Shown: positions 25,655 to 34,877 of the stretch, one piece after another
Layout: the number at the start of each line of letters is the position of its first letter
How positions within the stretch are numbered: the first letter of the stretch is position 1
From: Rhizobium sp. CFBP 8762
Lineage (GTDB): Bacteria; Pseudomonadota; Alphaproteobacteria; Rhizobiales; Rhizobiaceae
NCBI RefSeq assembly: GCF_014841565.1
Contig: NZ_JACYUD010000004.1
Span: 296,659-360,658, forward strand
Reading direction: 5' to 3'
DNA: 64,000 nucleotides
The notes under the pieces: generated by a model
What the model saw: the letters and a program-made list of their open reading frames with translations, nothing else
What the model was told of the DNA's origin: nothing
Database searches by the model: none
Program-made: the position numbers and the translations under genes

Positions 25655-26716
25655 ATGGTTGAAGACGTGACCCATCCGCACCGTCAGGTGCATGTCGCAC
25701 CGCAGGCAGACCATGCCGACGTGCGCAAGACACTGGTGCAGCAGATAGCCCAGATGCGGGCATGGCTGTTTCTGGCCGCGCTGCTGATATTCTTCGAAAT
25801 CTGGGCGCGGGCCGATTTTGGCGGCAGCTTTGTCGGCTCCTCGTTCAACTGGCGCTCGGTGGCAATCTTCGCCGTTGCGCCCCTTCTGCTCGCCGTCGGG
25901 CAGACCTTTGTGATTATCTCGGGCGGCATTGATCTGTCCGCCGGGTTTGTCATGGGGCTGGCCGCGGTGGTCGCCGCCCATGCCATCAATCTTCTGGGCG
26001 TGCACATGCCGCTGCCGCTTGCCATGGTTCTGGGCATCGTCATTGCCGTTGCTGCCGCTGGCGTTCCCGGTGCCATCAACGGCCTGCTGATCTCGCGCCT
26101 GAAAGTGCCGCCGTTTATCGGCACGCTCGGCATGTTCGGCGTGGCCCGCGGGGCTGCGTTTCTGCTGGCTGGCGGCACCACGGTGCCGGTTAAGAACAGC
26201 ACTTTCGCGGAACTCGGCAATGGGCAGATTTTCGGCGTGCCGTATCTTGTGCTGGTCACGGTCGTCTTGGTGCTCATCATGCACTACCTGCTCAGCCAGA
26301 CGCGATTCGGGCAGCACAATTATGCCATCGGTGCCAATGCACAGGCGGCGCGGCGCGCGGGCATCAACATCAAGAGCCATCTCACACGGTTGTACGTTCT
26401 GTCGGCCTTGTGCGCGGGGCTGGGCGGGGCGCTGTACGCGGCACGGTTTACCGCCGGTGCGGCGCAGGCCGGAGAGCCGCTGCTACTGGATAGCGTCGCA
26501 GCCGTGGTGATTGGTGGTGCCAGCCTCTTCGGCGGCTCTGGCACCATCATCGGCACCATTGCCGGAGCGCTGGTCATCGCCGTTATCCAGTACGGGCTGG
26601 TGTTCATGAATGTGGAGCCATTCTGGCAGTTCATTGCCGTCGGCGTCGTCATTATCATCTCCGTTCTCATCGACCAGTTGCAACGGCGTTTCAGTGGAGC
26701 AAAGCAGGATGAATAG
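25655..26716 (+). CDS. CUT2 sugar ABC transporter permease (RbsC/FrcC-like)
   Basis: A 353-residue membrane protein with a hydrophilic N-terminal tail of about 40 residues followed by many hydrophobic segments. Family signatures are the VIISGGIDLSAGFVMGLAAV and VIGGASLFGGSGTI segments, both typical of RbsC-type permeases. The last eight bases overlap the ATPase gene. It forms the homodimeric channel of the ribose/fructose-type importer. Confidence 0.86.
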   Translation: MVEDVTHPHRQVHVAPQADHADVRKTLVQQIAQMRAWLFLAALLIFFEIWARADFGGSFVGSSFNWRSVAIFAVAPLLLAVGQTFVIISGGIDLSAGFVMGLAAVVAAHAINLLGVHMPLPLAMVLGIVIAVAAAGVPGAINGLLISRLKVPPFIGTLGMFGVARGAAFLLAGGTTVPVKNSTFAELGNGQIFGVPYLVLVTVVLVLIMHYLLSQTRFGQHNYAIGANAQAARRAGINIKSHLTRLYVLSALCAGLGGALYAARFTAGAAQAGEPLLLDSVAAVVIGGASLFGGSGTIIGTIAGALVIAVIQYGLVFMNVEPFWQFIAVGVVIIISVLIDQLQRRFSGAKQDE

Positions 26717-27455
26717 TTCCGTTCCCCTCTTGGAAGTCCGCAATCTCTCGCGCTACTTCGGCGCCGTCAAGGCACTCGATGATTGCTCCATGGCTGTGTA
26801 TCCAGGCGAGGTGGTGGCACTCGCAGGAGACAATGGCGCGGGCAAAACCACCATGATCAAGGCGATTTCCGGCGTCTATCGGCCCACGTCAGGTGATATC
26901 CTGATCGAGGGAAAACCGGTCTCCTTTTCATCACCGGAAAATGCCCGTGAACAGGGCATTGAAACCATTTATCAGGATCTGGCGCTGGCCGATAATCTGT
27001 CGATCGGGGCCAATATCTTTCTGGGTCGCGAACCCATGAAGAAGTTTTTCGGGTTTCTGCCGGTGCTGGACCGCAAGGCCATGGCAAAGGCGGCGGAGGA
27101 AACGATGGCGCTTCTCGATTTCCACGTCAAACGTCTCGACGCGCCGGTCAGCAACTTTTCCGGCGGGCAGCGGCAGGCGGTCGCCATCGGCAGGGCCGTC
27201 TACTGGAACGCCAAAATTCTCGTCATGGACGAGCCGACCGCCGCCCTCGGCGTGCCGGAGCAGCGCAAGGTCGTGTCGCTGATCAAATCGTTGAAAGCGC
27301 AGGGCAAAGGCGTGGTGTTCATCTCGCACAATCTACAGGACATTTTCGCGGTGTCTGACCGGATTGTGGTGCTGCGGCGCGGCGTCGTGGCCGGGTCGCG
27401 CAACATCGCCGATACCAACCATGACGATATCGTCAAGCTGATGGTGGGCGGTTAG
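26709..27455 (+). CDS. CUT2 sugar ABC transporter ATP-binding protein, single-domain (FrcA-like)
   Basis: A 248-residue ATPase. ATG at 26709 overlaps the permease end; the longer upstream open frame is a shadow. Walker A is GDNGAGKTT, the Q-loop ETIYQDLALAD, the signature FSGGQRQAVAIGRAV, and Walker B ILVMDEPTAALG. Many CUT2 importers use a tandem-domain ATPase of about 500 residues; this one has a single domain, as in the fructose importer FrcA of Sinorhizobium. It would act as a homodimer. Confidence 0.85.
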   Translation: MNSSVPLLEVRNLSRYFGAVKALDDCSMAVYPGEVVALAGDNGAGKTTMIKAISGVYRPTSGDILIEGKPVSFSSPENAREQGIETIYQDLALADNLSIGANIFLGREPMKKFFGFLPVLDRKAMAKAAEETMALLDFHVKRLDAPVSNFSGGQRQAVAIGRAVYWNAKILVMDEPTAALGVPEQRKVVSLIKSLKAQGKGVVFISHNLQDIFAVSDRIVVLRRGVVAGSRNIADTNHDDIVKLMVGG

Positions 27456-27507
27456 CCCGCGTGAAATCTGTCCCATCCCCTGATCAAACAAACAACGGAG
27501 TGCGCCC

Positions 27508-28236
27508 ATGTACGGGTTAGACGGAAAAGCAGTTTTGGTAACAGGTGCCAGTGGCGGCATTGGTGCGGCAACGGTGCGCAAGCTGGTGCAGGCGGGTGCC
27601 AATGTCTACGCCGGGGGTCGCGACGGGGAGAAACTCGACGCGCTGGCAACGGAGACCGGCTGCACGCCGCACCCCTTCGATCTCACCAGCGAGGATAGCA
27701 TCCGCGATGCGGTGGCCGGGCTGGAACTGTGGGGCGTCGTCAATTGCGGTGGTTTCGGCGGCGAACTGGCAACGCCGATGGATACCGACATCGCGATTTT
27801 CGACAAGGCCATTGCCATCAACACGCGGGGCGCGCTGCTGGTGACGAAATACGCATCGCAAGCAATGGTGGAGCGGGGGCAGGGTGGTTCCATCGTCAAC
27901 GTATCCAGCCAGGCGGCGCTGGTCGCCCTGTCCGGGCACATTTCCTATGCGGCATCCAAGGCGGCGCTCGACAGCATCACGCGCGTATCGGCGCTGGAAC
28001 TGGGCAGGTACAATATCCGCGTCAACAGCGTCAATCCGACCGTGGTCATGACGAAAATGTCGGCCTTCTACTGGGGGCGCCCGGAGATTGGCGAACCGTT
28101 TCTGAGCCAGATGCCACTCAACCGATGGGCAACCGAAGATGACATTGCCGATCCCATCGTCTTTTTGCTGGGGAATGGTTCAGCCATGATCACCGGCGTG
28201 TCCCTGCCGATTGATGGCGGCTTCACCGCCTGCTGA
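27508..28236 (+). CDS. SDR family oxidoreductase (xylulose reductase-like)
   Basis: A 242-residue short-chain dehydrogenase. Cofactor motif TGASGGIG, an Arg following beta-2 (YAGGRDGEKL, favouring NADP), and the catalytic Ser and YAASKAALDS set are visible; the C-terminus IDGGFTAC is typical. It starts 52 bases after the importer ATPase with a weak ribosome-binding site (AACGGAG). It most likely oxidises or reduces the imported sugar or sugar alcohol. Resemblance to L-xylulose reductases is general and does not fix the substrate. Confidence 0.75.
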   Translation: MYGLDGKAVLVTGASGGIGAATVRKLVQAGANVYAGGRDGEKLDALATETGCTPHPFDLTSEDSIRDAVAGLELWGVVNCGGFGGELATPMDTDIAIFDKAIAINTRGALLVTKYASQAMVERGQGGSIVNVSSQAALVALSGHISYAASKAALDSITRVSALELGRYNIRVNSVNPTVVMTKMSAFYWGRPEIGEPFLSQMPLNRWATEDDIADPIVFLLGNGSAMITGVSLPIDGGFTAC

Positions 28237-28267
28237 GCGGAAATTTTGAGAACAGAGAGCGTTGATC

Positions 28268-28996
28268 ATGACAGGAATACTTCACGACAAGGTTGCCGTC
28301 ATCACCGGCGCGGCATCGGGCATTGGATTGGCGACGGCGGAGTGCCTGATGGCCGAAGGTGCGCGGGTGGTGTTGGTCGACCGGAACGAGGATGCTCTCC
28401 AGCAGCTGGTGGCCAGGAGCGACGGCAAAGCGATAGCGCAGGTGACGGACCTACTTGATGCCGAAAGCTGCGCGGCCATGATACCGGACATTCTGGCAAG
28501 GACCGGGCAGATCGACATTCTGCACTGCAACGCGGGCACCTATATCGGCGGCGATCTCATCGATACGACGGCGGAGACCATCGACCGTATGCTGAACCTC
28601 AACGTCAATGCGGTCATCAAGAACGTTCATGCGGTGCTGCCGCACATGATCGAACGCGGCAGCGGCGATATCATCGTGACGAGTTCGCTCGCCGGACGCT
28701 CCGCCATCAAGCACGAGCCGGTCTACTCGGCATCGAAATGGGCGGTGACGTGCTTTACCCAGACGGTGCGCCGTCAGGTCAACCGCCACGGCATTCGCGT
28801 TGCGCAGGTGTCTCCGGGTCCAGTGATTTCCGCCCTTCTGGCCGACTGGGAACCGGAGCGGCTTCAGGCGGTAAAAGACGCCGGTGCCGTGATCGAGCCG
28901 AAAGAGGTGGCGCAATCCATCCTCTTCATCCTCAGCCGCCCGCGCAACGTGACGATCCACGATATCGTCGTGCTGCCAACGAATGTCGATGGGTGA
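28268..28996 (+). CDS. SDR family oxidoreductase
   Basis: A 242-residue classical SDR. The start at ATG 28268 gives MTGILHDKVAVITGAASGIG; a TTG two codons earlier is less likely. Asp follows beta-2 (VLVDRNED), suggesting NAD. The catalytic region is SSLAGRSAIKHEPVYSASKW. It is the last gene of the CUT2 importer operon, 31 bases after the previous SDR, and ends next to the converging LysR gene. A second oxidation/reduction step on the same carbon source is a reasonable guess. Confidence 0.75.
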   Translation: MTGILHDKVAVITGAASGIGLATAECLMAEGARVVLVDRNEDALQQLVARSDGKAIAQVTDLLDAESCAAMIPDILARTGQIDILHCNAGTYIGGDLIDTTAETIDRMLNLNVNAVIKNVHAVLPHMIERGSGDIIVTSSLAGRSAIKHEPVYSASKWAVTCFTQTVRRQVNRHGIRVAQVSPGPVISALLADWEPERLQAVKDAGAVIEPKEVAQSILFILSRPRNVTIHDIVVLPTNVDG

Positions 28997-29006
28997 GGGC
29001 TGGCAT

Positions 29007-29900
29007 TTACGAACGTGCTCGCAGAGCCTCGATGACCAGTGCAAAGGCGGGAGAATGCTGGCGGCGGCTGGGGTAGTAGAGGTGGTAGGCAGGGCGCTGC
29101 GGGCACCAGTCGGCCAGCACTTGCACCAGCCGTCCGTCGGCGATCGCGCCATCGACCATGTCATGGGGCAGATAGGCCAGACCAAAACCGTCCAGTGCTG
29201 CCTGACGCATCATACTGATGGTATTAAACGCCGTGCGACCCTCGACACGCGCCATTAATTCGCGGCCGTCCTTTTGGAAGTCCCAGAGATAAAAGCCGCC
29301 ATGTGTCGGCAGTCTCAGTCGGATGCAGCTATGCTCCACCAGATCCTGCGGCGCCTTCGGCGCTGTGCGCGTTGCCAAATAGGATGGTGCGCCAACCACT
29401 GCGAAGCGCAGATCACGGCTGATCCGCACCGAAACCATGTCCTGATCAACCTGTTCGCCGAGGCGGACGCCTGCGTCGTAGCGATCGGCGACGATATCCT
29501 TCAGCCCGTACTCACTGATGATCTCGACGTTGATATCGGGATACTGCGCCAACAGCGGCGCGAGCTTCGGCCAGAGGATGGTTTCTGCCGCATGTTCGAT
29601 GGTGGTGATGCGCACCGTGCCAGCCGGTTTGTCCCGCATGGCGCTGATCGCCGCGATCTCGCTCTCGATCTCGTCAAAGCGGGGCCCGATGGTCAGCAGC
29701 AGGCGCTCACCTGCCTCGGTCAGGCCCACACTTCGTGTTGTGCGCGTGAGCAGGCGCAGGCCGAGTTTGGCCTCCAAGGTTCGCACGGTGTAGCTCAGCG
29801 CGGACTGTGAAACACCCATTTGCGCAGCGGCTCTGGTGAAGCTGCGTTCACGGGCGACGGCAATGAAGGCAAGGTAGTCATTGATGTTGTCTCGACGCAT
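29007..29900 (-). CDS. LysR family transcriptional regulator
   Basis: A 297-residue LysR protein. The N-terminal winged helix reads DYLAFIAVARERSFTRAAAQ followed by MGVSQSALSYTVRTLEAKLG; the C-terminal effector domain begins near residue 90 (AGTVRITTIEHAAET). It is divergent from the SDR gene at 29995, with 94 bases between, the standard arrangement for LysR control of the adjacent gene and of itself. The effector is unknown. Confidence 0.88.
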   Translation of the reverse strand: MRRDNINDYLAFIAVARERSFTRAAAQMGVSQSALSYTVRTLEAKLGLRLLTRTTRSVGLTEAGERLLLTIGPRFDEIESEIAAISAMRDKPAGTVRITTIEHAAETILWPKLAPLLAQYPDINVEIISEYGLKDIVADRYDAGVRLGEQVDQDMVSVRISRDLRFAVVGAPSYLATRTAPKAPQDLVEHSCIRLRLPTHGGFYLWDFQKDGRELMARVEGRTAFNTISMMRQAALDGFGLAYLPHDMVDGAIADGRLVQVLADWCPQRPAYHLYYPSRRQHSPAFALVIEALRARS

Positions 29901-29994
29901 TCAGAAGTCCGCTTTCTAAGTTCATGCGGATAATACCACATAATCGCGTGCAACCAGATGGGTTATGTTTGCTCCATCAATCAAGGAGCATCAC

Positions 29995-30831
29995 ATGAGC
30001 AATGTCTGGTTTATTACAGGAGCAGGAAGCGGCATCGGCGCCGCAACAGCGCGGGCCGCCCTTGCGGCGGGCAACCGCGTGGTCGCCACGGGTCGCAATA
30101 CCGACAAAGTGCGCAAGGCGCTGGAGGACGTCGCGGGCGACAACCTCGTCGTCATTGAGCTTGACGTCACGGACGAGGCGCAGGCGCACAAGGCTGCAAG
30201 CCGGGCCGTTGATGCATTTGGTCGCATCGACGTGCTGGTCAACAACGCCGGCTACAGCCTGCTGGGGAACTTCGAGGATATGCGCACATCCGACATTCAG
30301 GAGCAGATGCAGACCAATTTCTTCGGCGTGGTGAATGTGATGCGCGCAGTGCTGCCGGTGATGCGCACGCAGCGCGCCGGTCGCATCATCAACATCAGCT
30401 CCGTGGCCGGTGTTATCGGAATCCGGCACTGCGCCGCCTACGGTGCTGCCAAGTTCGCGGTGGAAGGTCTCACTTTTTCGGTGGCGGAGGAAGTGGCGCA
30501 GTTCGGCATCAAACTGACAGTCGTGTCGCCGGGCTTCTTCCGCACCAACCTGCTGGATGCAGGAAACGTCCGGTACGTGCCGAATACACTTGAGGATTAT
30601 GCTTCTGAACCGTCGGCTGAGGCGGCCTATTCAGCCTATGACGGCCAGCAAACAGGCAATCCCGCCGCTCTTGGTCACGTGCTGGTCAGGCTCAGCCACA
30701 TGGACAATCCGCCGATGCAGTTCATGGCGGGTGCGGACGCGGTGGCAGCCGTCACGCCTTTCCTGAAGAGCCGACTTGAGGAAATCCAGACGTTCACTGA
30801 ATTGTCGACGGAGTCCGCCGGATCATTTTGA
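29995..30831 (+). CDS. SDR family NAD(P)-dependent oxidoreductase
   Basis: A 278-residue short-chain dehydrogenase. ATG at 29995 is chosen because AAGGAG lies seven bases upstream and because homologues open with MSNVWFITGAGSGIG; the frame could start ten codons earlier but has no ribosome-binding site there. VATGRNTDKV after beta-2 favours NADP. The catalytic region contains SSVAGVIG and YGAAKFAVEGL. It stands alone, divergent from the LysR gene, forming a LysR/SDR pair common in Proteobacteria and often responsive to electrophiles. Confidence 0.8.
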   Translation: MSNVWFITGAGSGIGAATARAALAAGNRVVATGRNTDKVRKALEDVAGDNLVVIELDVTDEAQAHKAASRAVDAFGRIDVLVNNAGYSLLGNFEDMRTSDIQEQMQTNFFGVVNVMRAVLPVMRTQRAGRIINISSVAGVIGIRHCAAYGAAKFAVEGLTFSVAEEVAQFGIKLTVVSPGFFRTNLLDAGNVRYVPNTLEDYASEPSAEAAYSAYDGQQTGNPAALGHVLVRLSHMDNPPMQFMAGADAVAAVTPFLKSRLEEIQTFTELSTESAGSF

Positions 30832-31079
30832 CAGTGGTGGCGCAGGGGATAGACGTCTACCCCTGCGCCACGTGTGCCAACACCTGTACGGAGTTTCGGC
30901 TCGAACAGCTTGCGATTTAAGGAGAGAGGCAAACATCTGCCCCATCACTGTCGATGACATAGGTTGCAACGATCACATTCGACCGGCGACCAGCCGTGTA
31001 GATTTTCTAATGAATTATCGGAATATTCTAAATTGAGCTAATTCCTCGGTTGCTCTATGTTTGAACACAAGGCCGCGGT

Positions 31080-31208
31080 GGGAGGTGGCCGAGAGAGGCT
31101 TCGGCAGATTGCCGAACCTCCCGGGAGGAGAATACGCTATCGGCATTGGTTCACCGGAGGAGCAAGCGCTCAAGATCCGAGGGAAACCCGTGTGGATCGT
31201 CGCTCCGG
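31080..31208 (+). ncRNA. Candidate structured 5' leader RNA upstream of the DRL-like operon
   Basis: Two compact folds can be drawn. Fold A: GGGAGGT (31080-31086)/ACCTCCC (31116-31122) enclosing GCC-GGC (31088-31099) and TTCGGCA/TGCCGAA (31100-31116). Fold B: CCGGAG (31154-31159)/CTCCGG (31203-31208) enclosing GAGC/GCTC (31160-31171) and GATCC/GGATC (31174-31198) with an inner GGG-AAA-CCC. Both are three-way-junction-like. The region ends 42 bases before the oxidoreductase start. I could not match it to TPP, glycine, cobalamin, SAH or guanidine riboswitch consensus. A 62-codon open frame (31061-31249) overlaps it, so a coding explanation is not excluded. The rest of the 419-base gap shows nothing else I can name. 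Confidence 0.35.
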
Positions 31209-31250
31209 CCGGACAAATTTCGAGAGATTTCCCCAGCCGAGGATGTTGAA

Positions 31251-32609
31251 ATGAATCTATACTCTTTGCTTTCGCTGCGTGCCGCAGATGGCCGTCCTGT
31301 GCGGGTTGGTCTGATTGGCGCGGGAAAGTTCGGGTCCATGGTGATGGCGCAAGTCCAGCGTATCGACGGGCTTCATCTGGTCGCCGTCGTTGACCTCGAT
31401 GTTGCCAAGGCGAAAGAATCCATGGGCCGCGTCGGATGGCCGGAAGAGCGGTATGCGGCAACCTCCTGTGGTGATGCCTGCAAGAACGGGACGACGTTTG
31501 TCACGCAAGATGTCAACGCGTTGTTCGACTGCGAAGATATTGAATGCGTTATTGAGGCCACCGGCCACCCGATTGCCGGTACGCGTCACGCGCTGGGTGC
31601 TATTGAGCACAACAAGCATGTCGTAATGGTGAATGTCGAAGCCGACGTGATGGTCGGGCCCATTCTGGCGGAGAAGGCGCGCGCCAAGGGCCTGATTTAT
31701 TCCATGGCATACGGGGATCAGCCAGCGCTGATCTGCGAACTGGTAGACTGGGCGCGCGCCACCGGCTTTGAAATTACGTCTGCCGGCAAGGGCATGAATT
31801 TTGAGCCACGCTACCGCTATTCCACGCCCGACACGGTCTGGGGCTTGTTTGGCTGGACCGAGGAGCAGGTTGCAGCCGATAACCTCAATCCCAAACTCTA
31901 CAATTCCTTTACCGACGGAACCAAGGCCGCAATCGAAATGGCTGCTGTAGCCAATGGCACCGGGCTCGATTGCCCGGATGACGGCCTCGCTTTTCCGCCA
32001 GCCGGTCTTCATGATCTTGCCCGGGTGTTTCGCCCGCAATCCGACGGTGGCCGTATGGCACGGTCCGGTCTCGTCGATATTGCTGCCAGCCAGGAACCGG
32101 ATGGCCGTGAGGTCTTCAACAACATTCGTTACGGCGTTTTTGTCACCTTCAAGGCGCACAACGAGTATGCGCGGGCCTGCTTCAAGCAGTATGGTCTGTT
32201 GACGGACCCCTCCGGCTGGTACGCCTCCATGTGGCGTCCGTTCCACATCATTGGCCTGGAGACCTCGATCAGCGTGCTGTCAGCTGTGCTGCGCAACGAG
32301 CCTACAGGCACGTCCAAGGAGTTTCGAGGCGACGCCGTGGCTACGGCCAAGAAAGACATGCAGCCGGGTGAAATGCTGGATGGCGAAGGCGGATATGCGG
32401 TCTGGGCCAATGCAATTCCGGCGACCCGAAGCCTTGATCTGAAAGCGCTTCCCATTGGATTGGCGCACAACGTGAAGCTGAAACGTCCCATTCAAAAGGA
32501 TCAGATTGTTTCGTTTGACGACGTTGAACTGGTCAACGATCTGGATGTCGTCGGCTTGCGGCGCGAAATGGAAGATCGCTTCCGCCCTGCCCGGATGGCC
32601 GCAGAATGA
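31251..32609 (+). CDS. DRL-family NAD(P)H-dependent oxidoreductase with C-terminal SAF-like domain
   Basis: A 452-residue protein. The Rossmann motif is VGLIGAGKFGSMVM, followed by homoserine-dehydrogenase-like regions (VMVNVEADVMVGPILAEKAR, ITSAGKGMNF) and a C-terminal segment VATAKKDMQPGEMLDGEGGY of SAF type. The layout matches the DXR-like (DRL) family known from Brucella, where one member replaces 1-deoxyxylulose-5-phosphate reductoisomerase; other members have undefined roles. Here linkage to an ABM protein, a beta-hydroxyacid dehydrogenase and a TRAP importer argues for a catabolic role. ATG 31251 is the start because the fold begins just after it; the frame is open further upstream. 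It overlaps the next gene by four bases. Confidence 0.75.
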   Translation: MNLYSLLSLRAADGRPVRVGLIGAGKFGSMVMAQVQRIDGLHLVAVVDLDVAKAKESMGRVGWPEERYAATSCGDACKNGTTFVTQDVNALFDCEDIECVIEATGHPIAGTRHALGAIEHNKHVVMVNVEADVMVGPILAEKARAKGLIYSMAYGDQPALICELVDWARATGFEITSAGKGMNFEPRYRYSTPDTVWGLFGWTEEQVAADNLNPKLYNSFTDGTKAAIEMAAVANGTGLDCPDDGLAFPPAGLHDLARVFRPQSDGGRMARSGLVDIAASQEPDGREVFNNIRYGVFVTFKAHNEYARACFKQYGLLTDPSGWYASMWRPFHIIGLETSISVLSAVLRNEPTGTSKEFRGDAVATAKKDMQPGEMLDGEGGYAVWANAIPATRSLDLKALPIGLAHNVKLKRPIQKDQIVSFDDVELVNDLDVVGLRREMEDRFRPARMAAE

Positions 32610-32950
32610 GCACCGTTTCCCCCGCCGATGGTCAGGCATTTGTTGTCATCGCGCAATTTCAGGTAAAGCCCGGCAGTCTCGATGCGTTCCTCGACGCCGC
32701 GCGCGATGACGCGATGCACTCGCTGGTGGACGAGCCCGGCTGCCGGCAATTTGATATCATCCGCCCGGCTGGCATGGACGATACGGTCATCTTCTACGAA
32801 GTCTACGATCGTCGAGAAGACTTTGATGCCCATCTGGAAACGCCTCATCTCGCGCGCTTTCGCAAAGCGTTTCCAGCACTTATTCTGGAAGAGCGGCCTG
32901 TCCTTTTTTCCGTAAGGCATTATCCCTTACAGCGGAGGATGCACACATGA
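32606..32950 (+). CDS. Antibiotic biosynthesis monooxygenase (ABM) domain protein
   Basis: A 114-residue protein with one ABM/YgiN-type ferredoxin-like domain: FVVIAQFQVKPGSLDAFLDA, EPGCRQFDIIRP and FYEVYDRREDFDAHLETPHL. Such small dimeric proteins act as cofactor-free monooxygenases or as isomerases of unstable intermediates (as LsrG does). It overlaps both neighbours by four bases (ATGA), so it is made in step with the dehydrogenases and probably handles a reactive intermediate of the same pathway. Confidence 0.8.
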   Translation: MSTVSPADGQAFVVIAQFQVKPGSLDAFLDAARDDAMHSLVDEPGCRQFDIIRPAGMDDTVIFYEVYDRREDFDAHLETPHLARFRKAFPALILEERPVLFSVRHYPLQRRMHT

Positions 32951-33846
32951 AGAAGACTGTTTCAACCATTGCTGTGATCGGCACCGGCATCATGGGGGGC
33001 CCCATGGCCGGTCGCCTGGCCGAAGCCGGATTTTCGGTGACTGCCTGGAATCGATCGTCGTGCAAAGCCGTTGCTTTGCGCGAGCGCGGTGTTGTGGTCG
33101 CCGACAACGCGGCGGCGGCCGTGGCCAATGTGGATGTGGTTATCTGCATGTTGAGTTCCGGGCCGGTCTGCGAAGAGGTGCTGCTCACAGAAAACGGCGT
33201 TATTGCAGCGATGAAGCAAGGATCAACACTGGTAATCATGAGCTCGATTCCTGTCGAGACCGCAGTGAAGCTGACAAATGCTGCGTCCGATTGCGGAATT
33301 GAGTGTCTGGATGCTCCGGTTTCCGGTGGTGAAAAGGGGGCGGTGGAGGGAACATTGGCGATTATGGCCGGAGGTGACGCTTCGGTTATTGACCGTCTCG
33401 CCCGCGTGTTTGCGTGTCTCGGCCGGGTAACCCATGTCGGTCCATCCGGTTGCGGTGCCCTGACGAAACTTGCAAACCAGTTGATTGTTGCAGGCACAAT
33501 CTGTGCTGTAGCGGAGGCCTTGACGCTCGCAGAACAGGGTGGTGCCGATCCGGCAAAGGTCCGTGAGGCGCTGCTTGGCGGCTTTGCCGACTCGACGGTA
33601 TTTCGCCAGCATGGGCTGCGGATGGTGGAAGGCAATTTCAAGCCGGGCGGTCCGGCAAAATATCAACTCAAGGACACGTCGACGGCATTGGGTTTTGCGC
33701 GAAGTCGTCAATTGAGACTGCCGGTCAGCGAGGAGGTTGATCGGTTGTTTCAGGCCATGGTGGAACACGGTGACGGGGATCTCGACCACAGCGCCGTCAT
33801 TCTGGAACTGCAACGTATGAACAAGCGCGGAGGCAATTTCGCGTAA
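32947..33846 (+). CDS. Beta-hydroxyacid dehydrogenase (3-hydroxyisobutyrate/tartronate semialdehyde reductase family)
   Basis: A 299-residue NAD(P)-dependent enzyme. The cofactor motif is IAVIGTGIMGGPMAGRLAEA, the substrate-binding segment DAPVSGGEKGAVEGTL, and the catalytic lysine lies in GALTKLANQLIV. Usual length for the family. It would oxidise a 3-hydroxy acid or reduce the matching semialdehyde. It overlaps the ABM gene by four bases and is followed by the TRAP genes after 29 bases, which suggests the imported acid is its substrate or precursor. Confidence 0.82.
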   Translation: MKKTVSTIAVIGTGIMGGPMAGRLAEAGFSVTAWNRSSCKAVALRERGVVVADNAAAAVANVDVVICMLSSGPVCEEVLLTENGVIAAMKQGSTLVIMSSIPVETAVKLTNAASDCGIECLDAPVSGGEKGAVEGTLAIMAGGDASVIDRLARVFACLGRVTHVGPSGCGALTKLANQLIVAGTICAVAEALTLAEQGGADPAKVREALLGGFADSTVFRQHGLRMVEGNFKPGGPAKYQLKDTSTALGFARSRQLRLPVSEEVDRLFQAMVEHGDGDLDHSAVILELQRMNKRGGNFA

Positions 33847-33875
33847 ACCCGTCATCATTCAATGGGAGGAATGAA

Positions 33876-34871
33876 ATGAAGAACTCTGCAATCCGTAGTC
33901 TGGCTGCTGCAATCTCGATGCTGACCGCATCGCTTGCCCACGCAGAAACGCTGACCTTGTCGACACCGGACCCCGATACCTCTGAAATCACGCTGGCTGC
34001 CAAAAAGTTCGCTGAGATCGTTTCGGCCAAAACCGGCGGGGAACTTGTCATCAAGGTCTTTGCGAACGGTACGCTGTATGGCGGCGATCCCTCCGCTGGC
34101 GTCAAGCAACTGGCCGGTGGATCACTGGACATGCTGTTGAACTCCACATCGCTCTACGCCACGTTCAACCCGAAGTTTACGGCCATTGCCATTCCCTATC
34201 AGTTCAGGGACATCCAGCAGTTGCGGAACTACCTTGACAGCGAACTCGGTCAGGAACTTCAGTCCGATCTGACAAAGATCGGCATACAGGGGGTAGATCT
34301 CTGGTCCCGCCCATTGCGCCAGATAACAAACTCCAAGGTTGCGATAACGTCTCCTGACGATATGAAAGGTATGAAACTGCGCGTTCCCAACAATCCGCTC
34401 TGGGTCGAGTTCTTTGGTGCCATGGGTGCCGCCCCGACGCCCATGGCCTTTGCCGAGGTTTATAACGCGCTGCAACTCAAAGTCGTTGACGGACAGGAAA
34501 ACCCGATCAATGTGCCGGTCAGCGCCAAACTCTACGAGGTGCAGACATACGCGACCATCAGCAATCACATTGCCGATGCCTGGGTGCTGGGCATGAACCC
34601 CGCCCGTTATGATGGGCTGAGTGAGGCGTTCAAGACGGCCATCACGGAAGCGGCAAAAGAGACCGAAGCGTGGAAGGCAGAAAACGATGCTGCCGACATC
34701 GAGAAATCGCTGGCAACGTTGAAAGCGAACGGGATGGAAATCAACGAACTGACCGACGAGCAGCGCAAAGCCTTCGTGGACGTTGCGACCGGTCTTGAGG
34801 ACAAGTTTTCCGCTCTTGTCAAAGACAAGTCATTCTTTGATCGTACCCGTGCTTTCGTGACCGCGAACTGA
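33876..34871 (+). CDS. dctP: TRAP transporter substrate-binding protein DctP
   Basis: A 331-residue periplasmic protein with a signal peptide (MKNSAIRSLAAAISMLTASL, cleavage near AHA-ET). DctP family marks include the MKLRVPNNPLWVEFFGAMGA segment (the conserved Arg that binds the ligand carboxylate) and ALQLKVVDGQENPIN. GGGAGGA lies five bases before the ATG. It captures an organic acid for the DctQM membrane complex. A strong hairpin follows. Confidence 0.88.
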   Translation: MKNSAIRSLAAAISMLTASLAHAETLTLSTPDPDTSEITLAAKKFAEIVSAKTGGELVIKVFANGTLYGGDPSAGVKQLAGGSLDMLLNSTSLYATFNPKFTAIAIPYQFRDIQQLRNYLDSELGQELQSDLTKIGIQGVDLWSRPLRQITNSKVAITSPDDMKGMKLRVPNNPLWVEFFGAMGAAPTPMAFAEVYNALQLKVVDGQENPINVPVSAKLYEVQTYATISNHIADAWVLGMNPARYDGLSEAFKTAITEAAKETEAWKAENDAADIEKSLATLKANGMEINELTDEQRKAFVDVATGLEDKFSALVKDKSFFDRTRAFVTAN

Positions 34872-34877
34872 TGGCGC

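Noticed and set aside
31082-31106. Resemblance to the start of a serine tRNA (GGTGGCCGAGAG)
   Set aside because: No anticodon arm, T arm or matching acceptor stem follows.
31140-31215. Glycine riboswitch-like piece (GGAGGAGCAAGCGC)
   Set aside because: The GGAGAG/CTCTCAGG pairing and the other conserved junction bases are absent.
31061-31249. 62-codon open frame before the DRL-like gene
   Set aside because: No ribosome-binding site or homology seen; the stretch is better explained by paired RNA stems, though not excluded.
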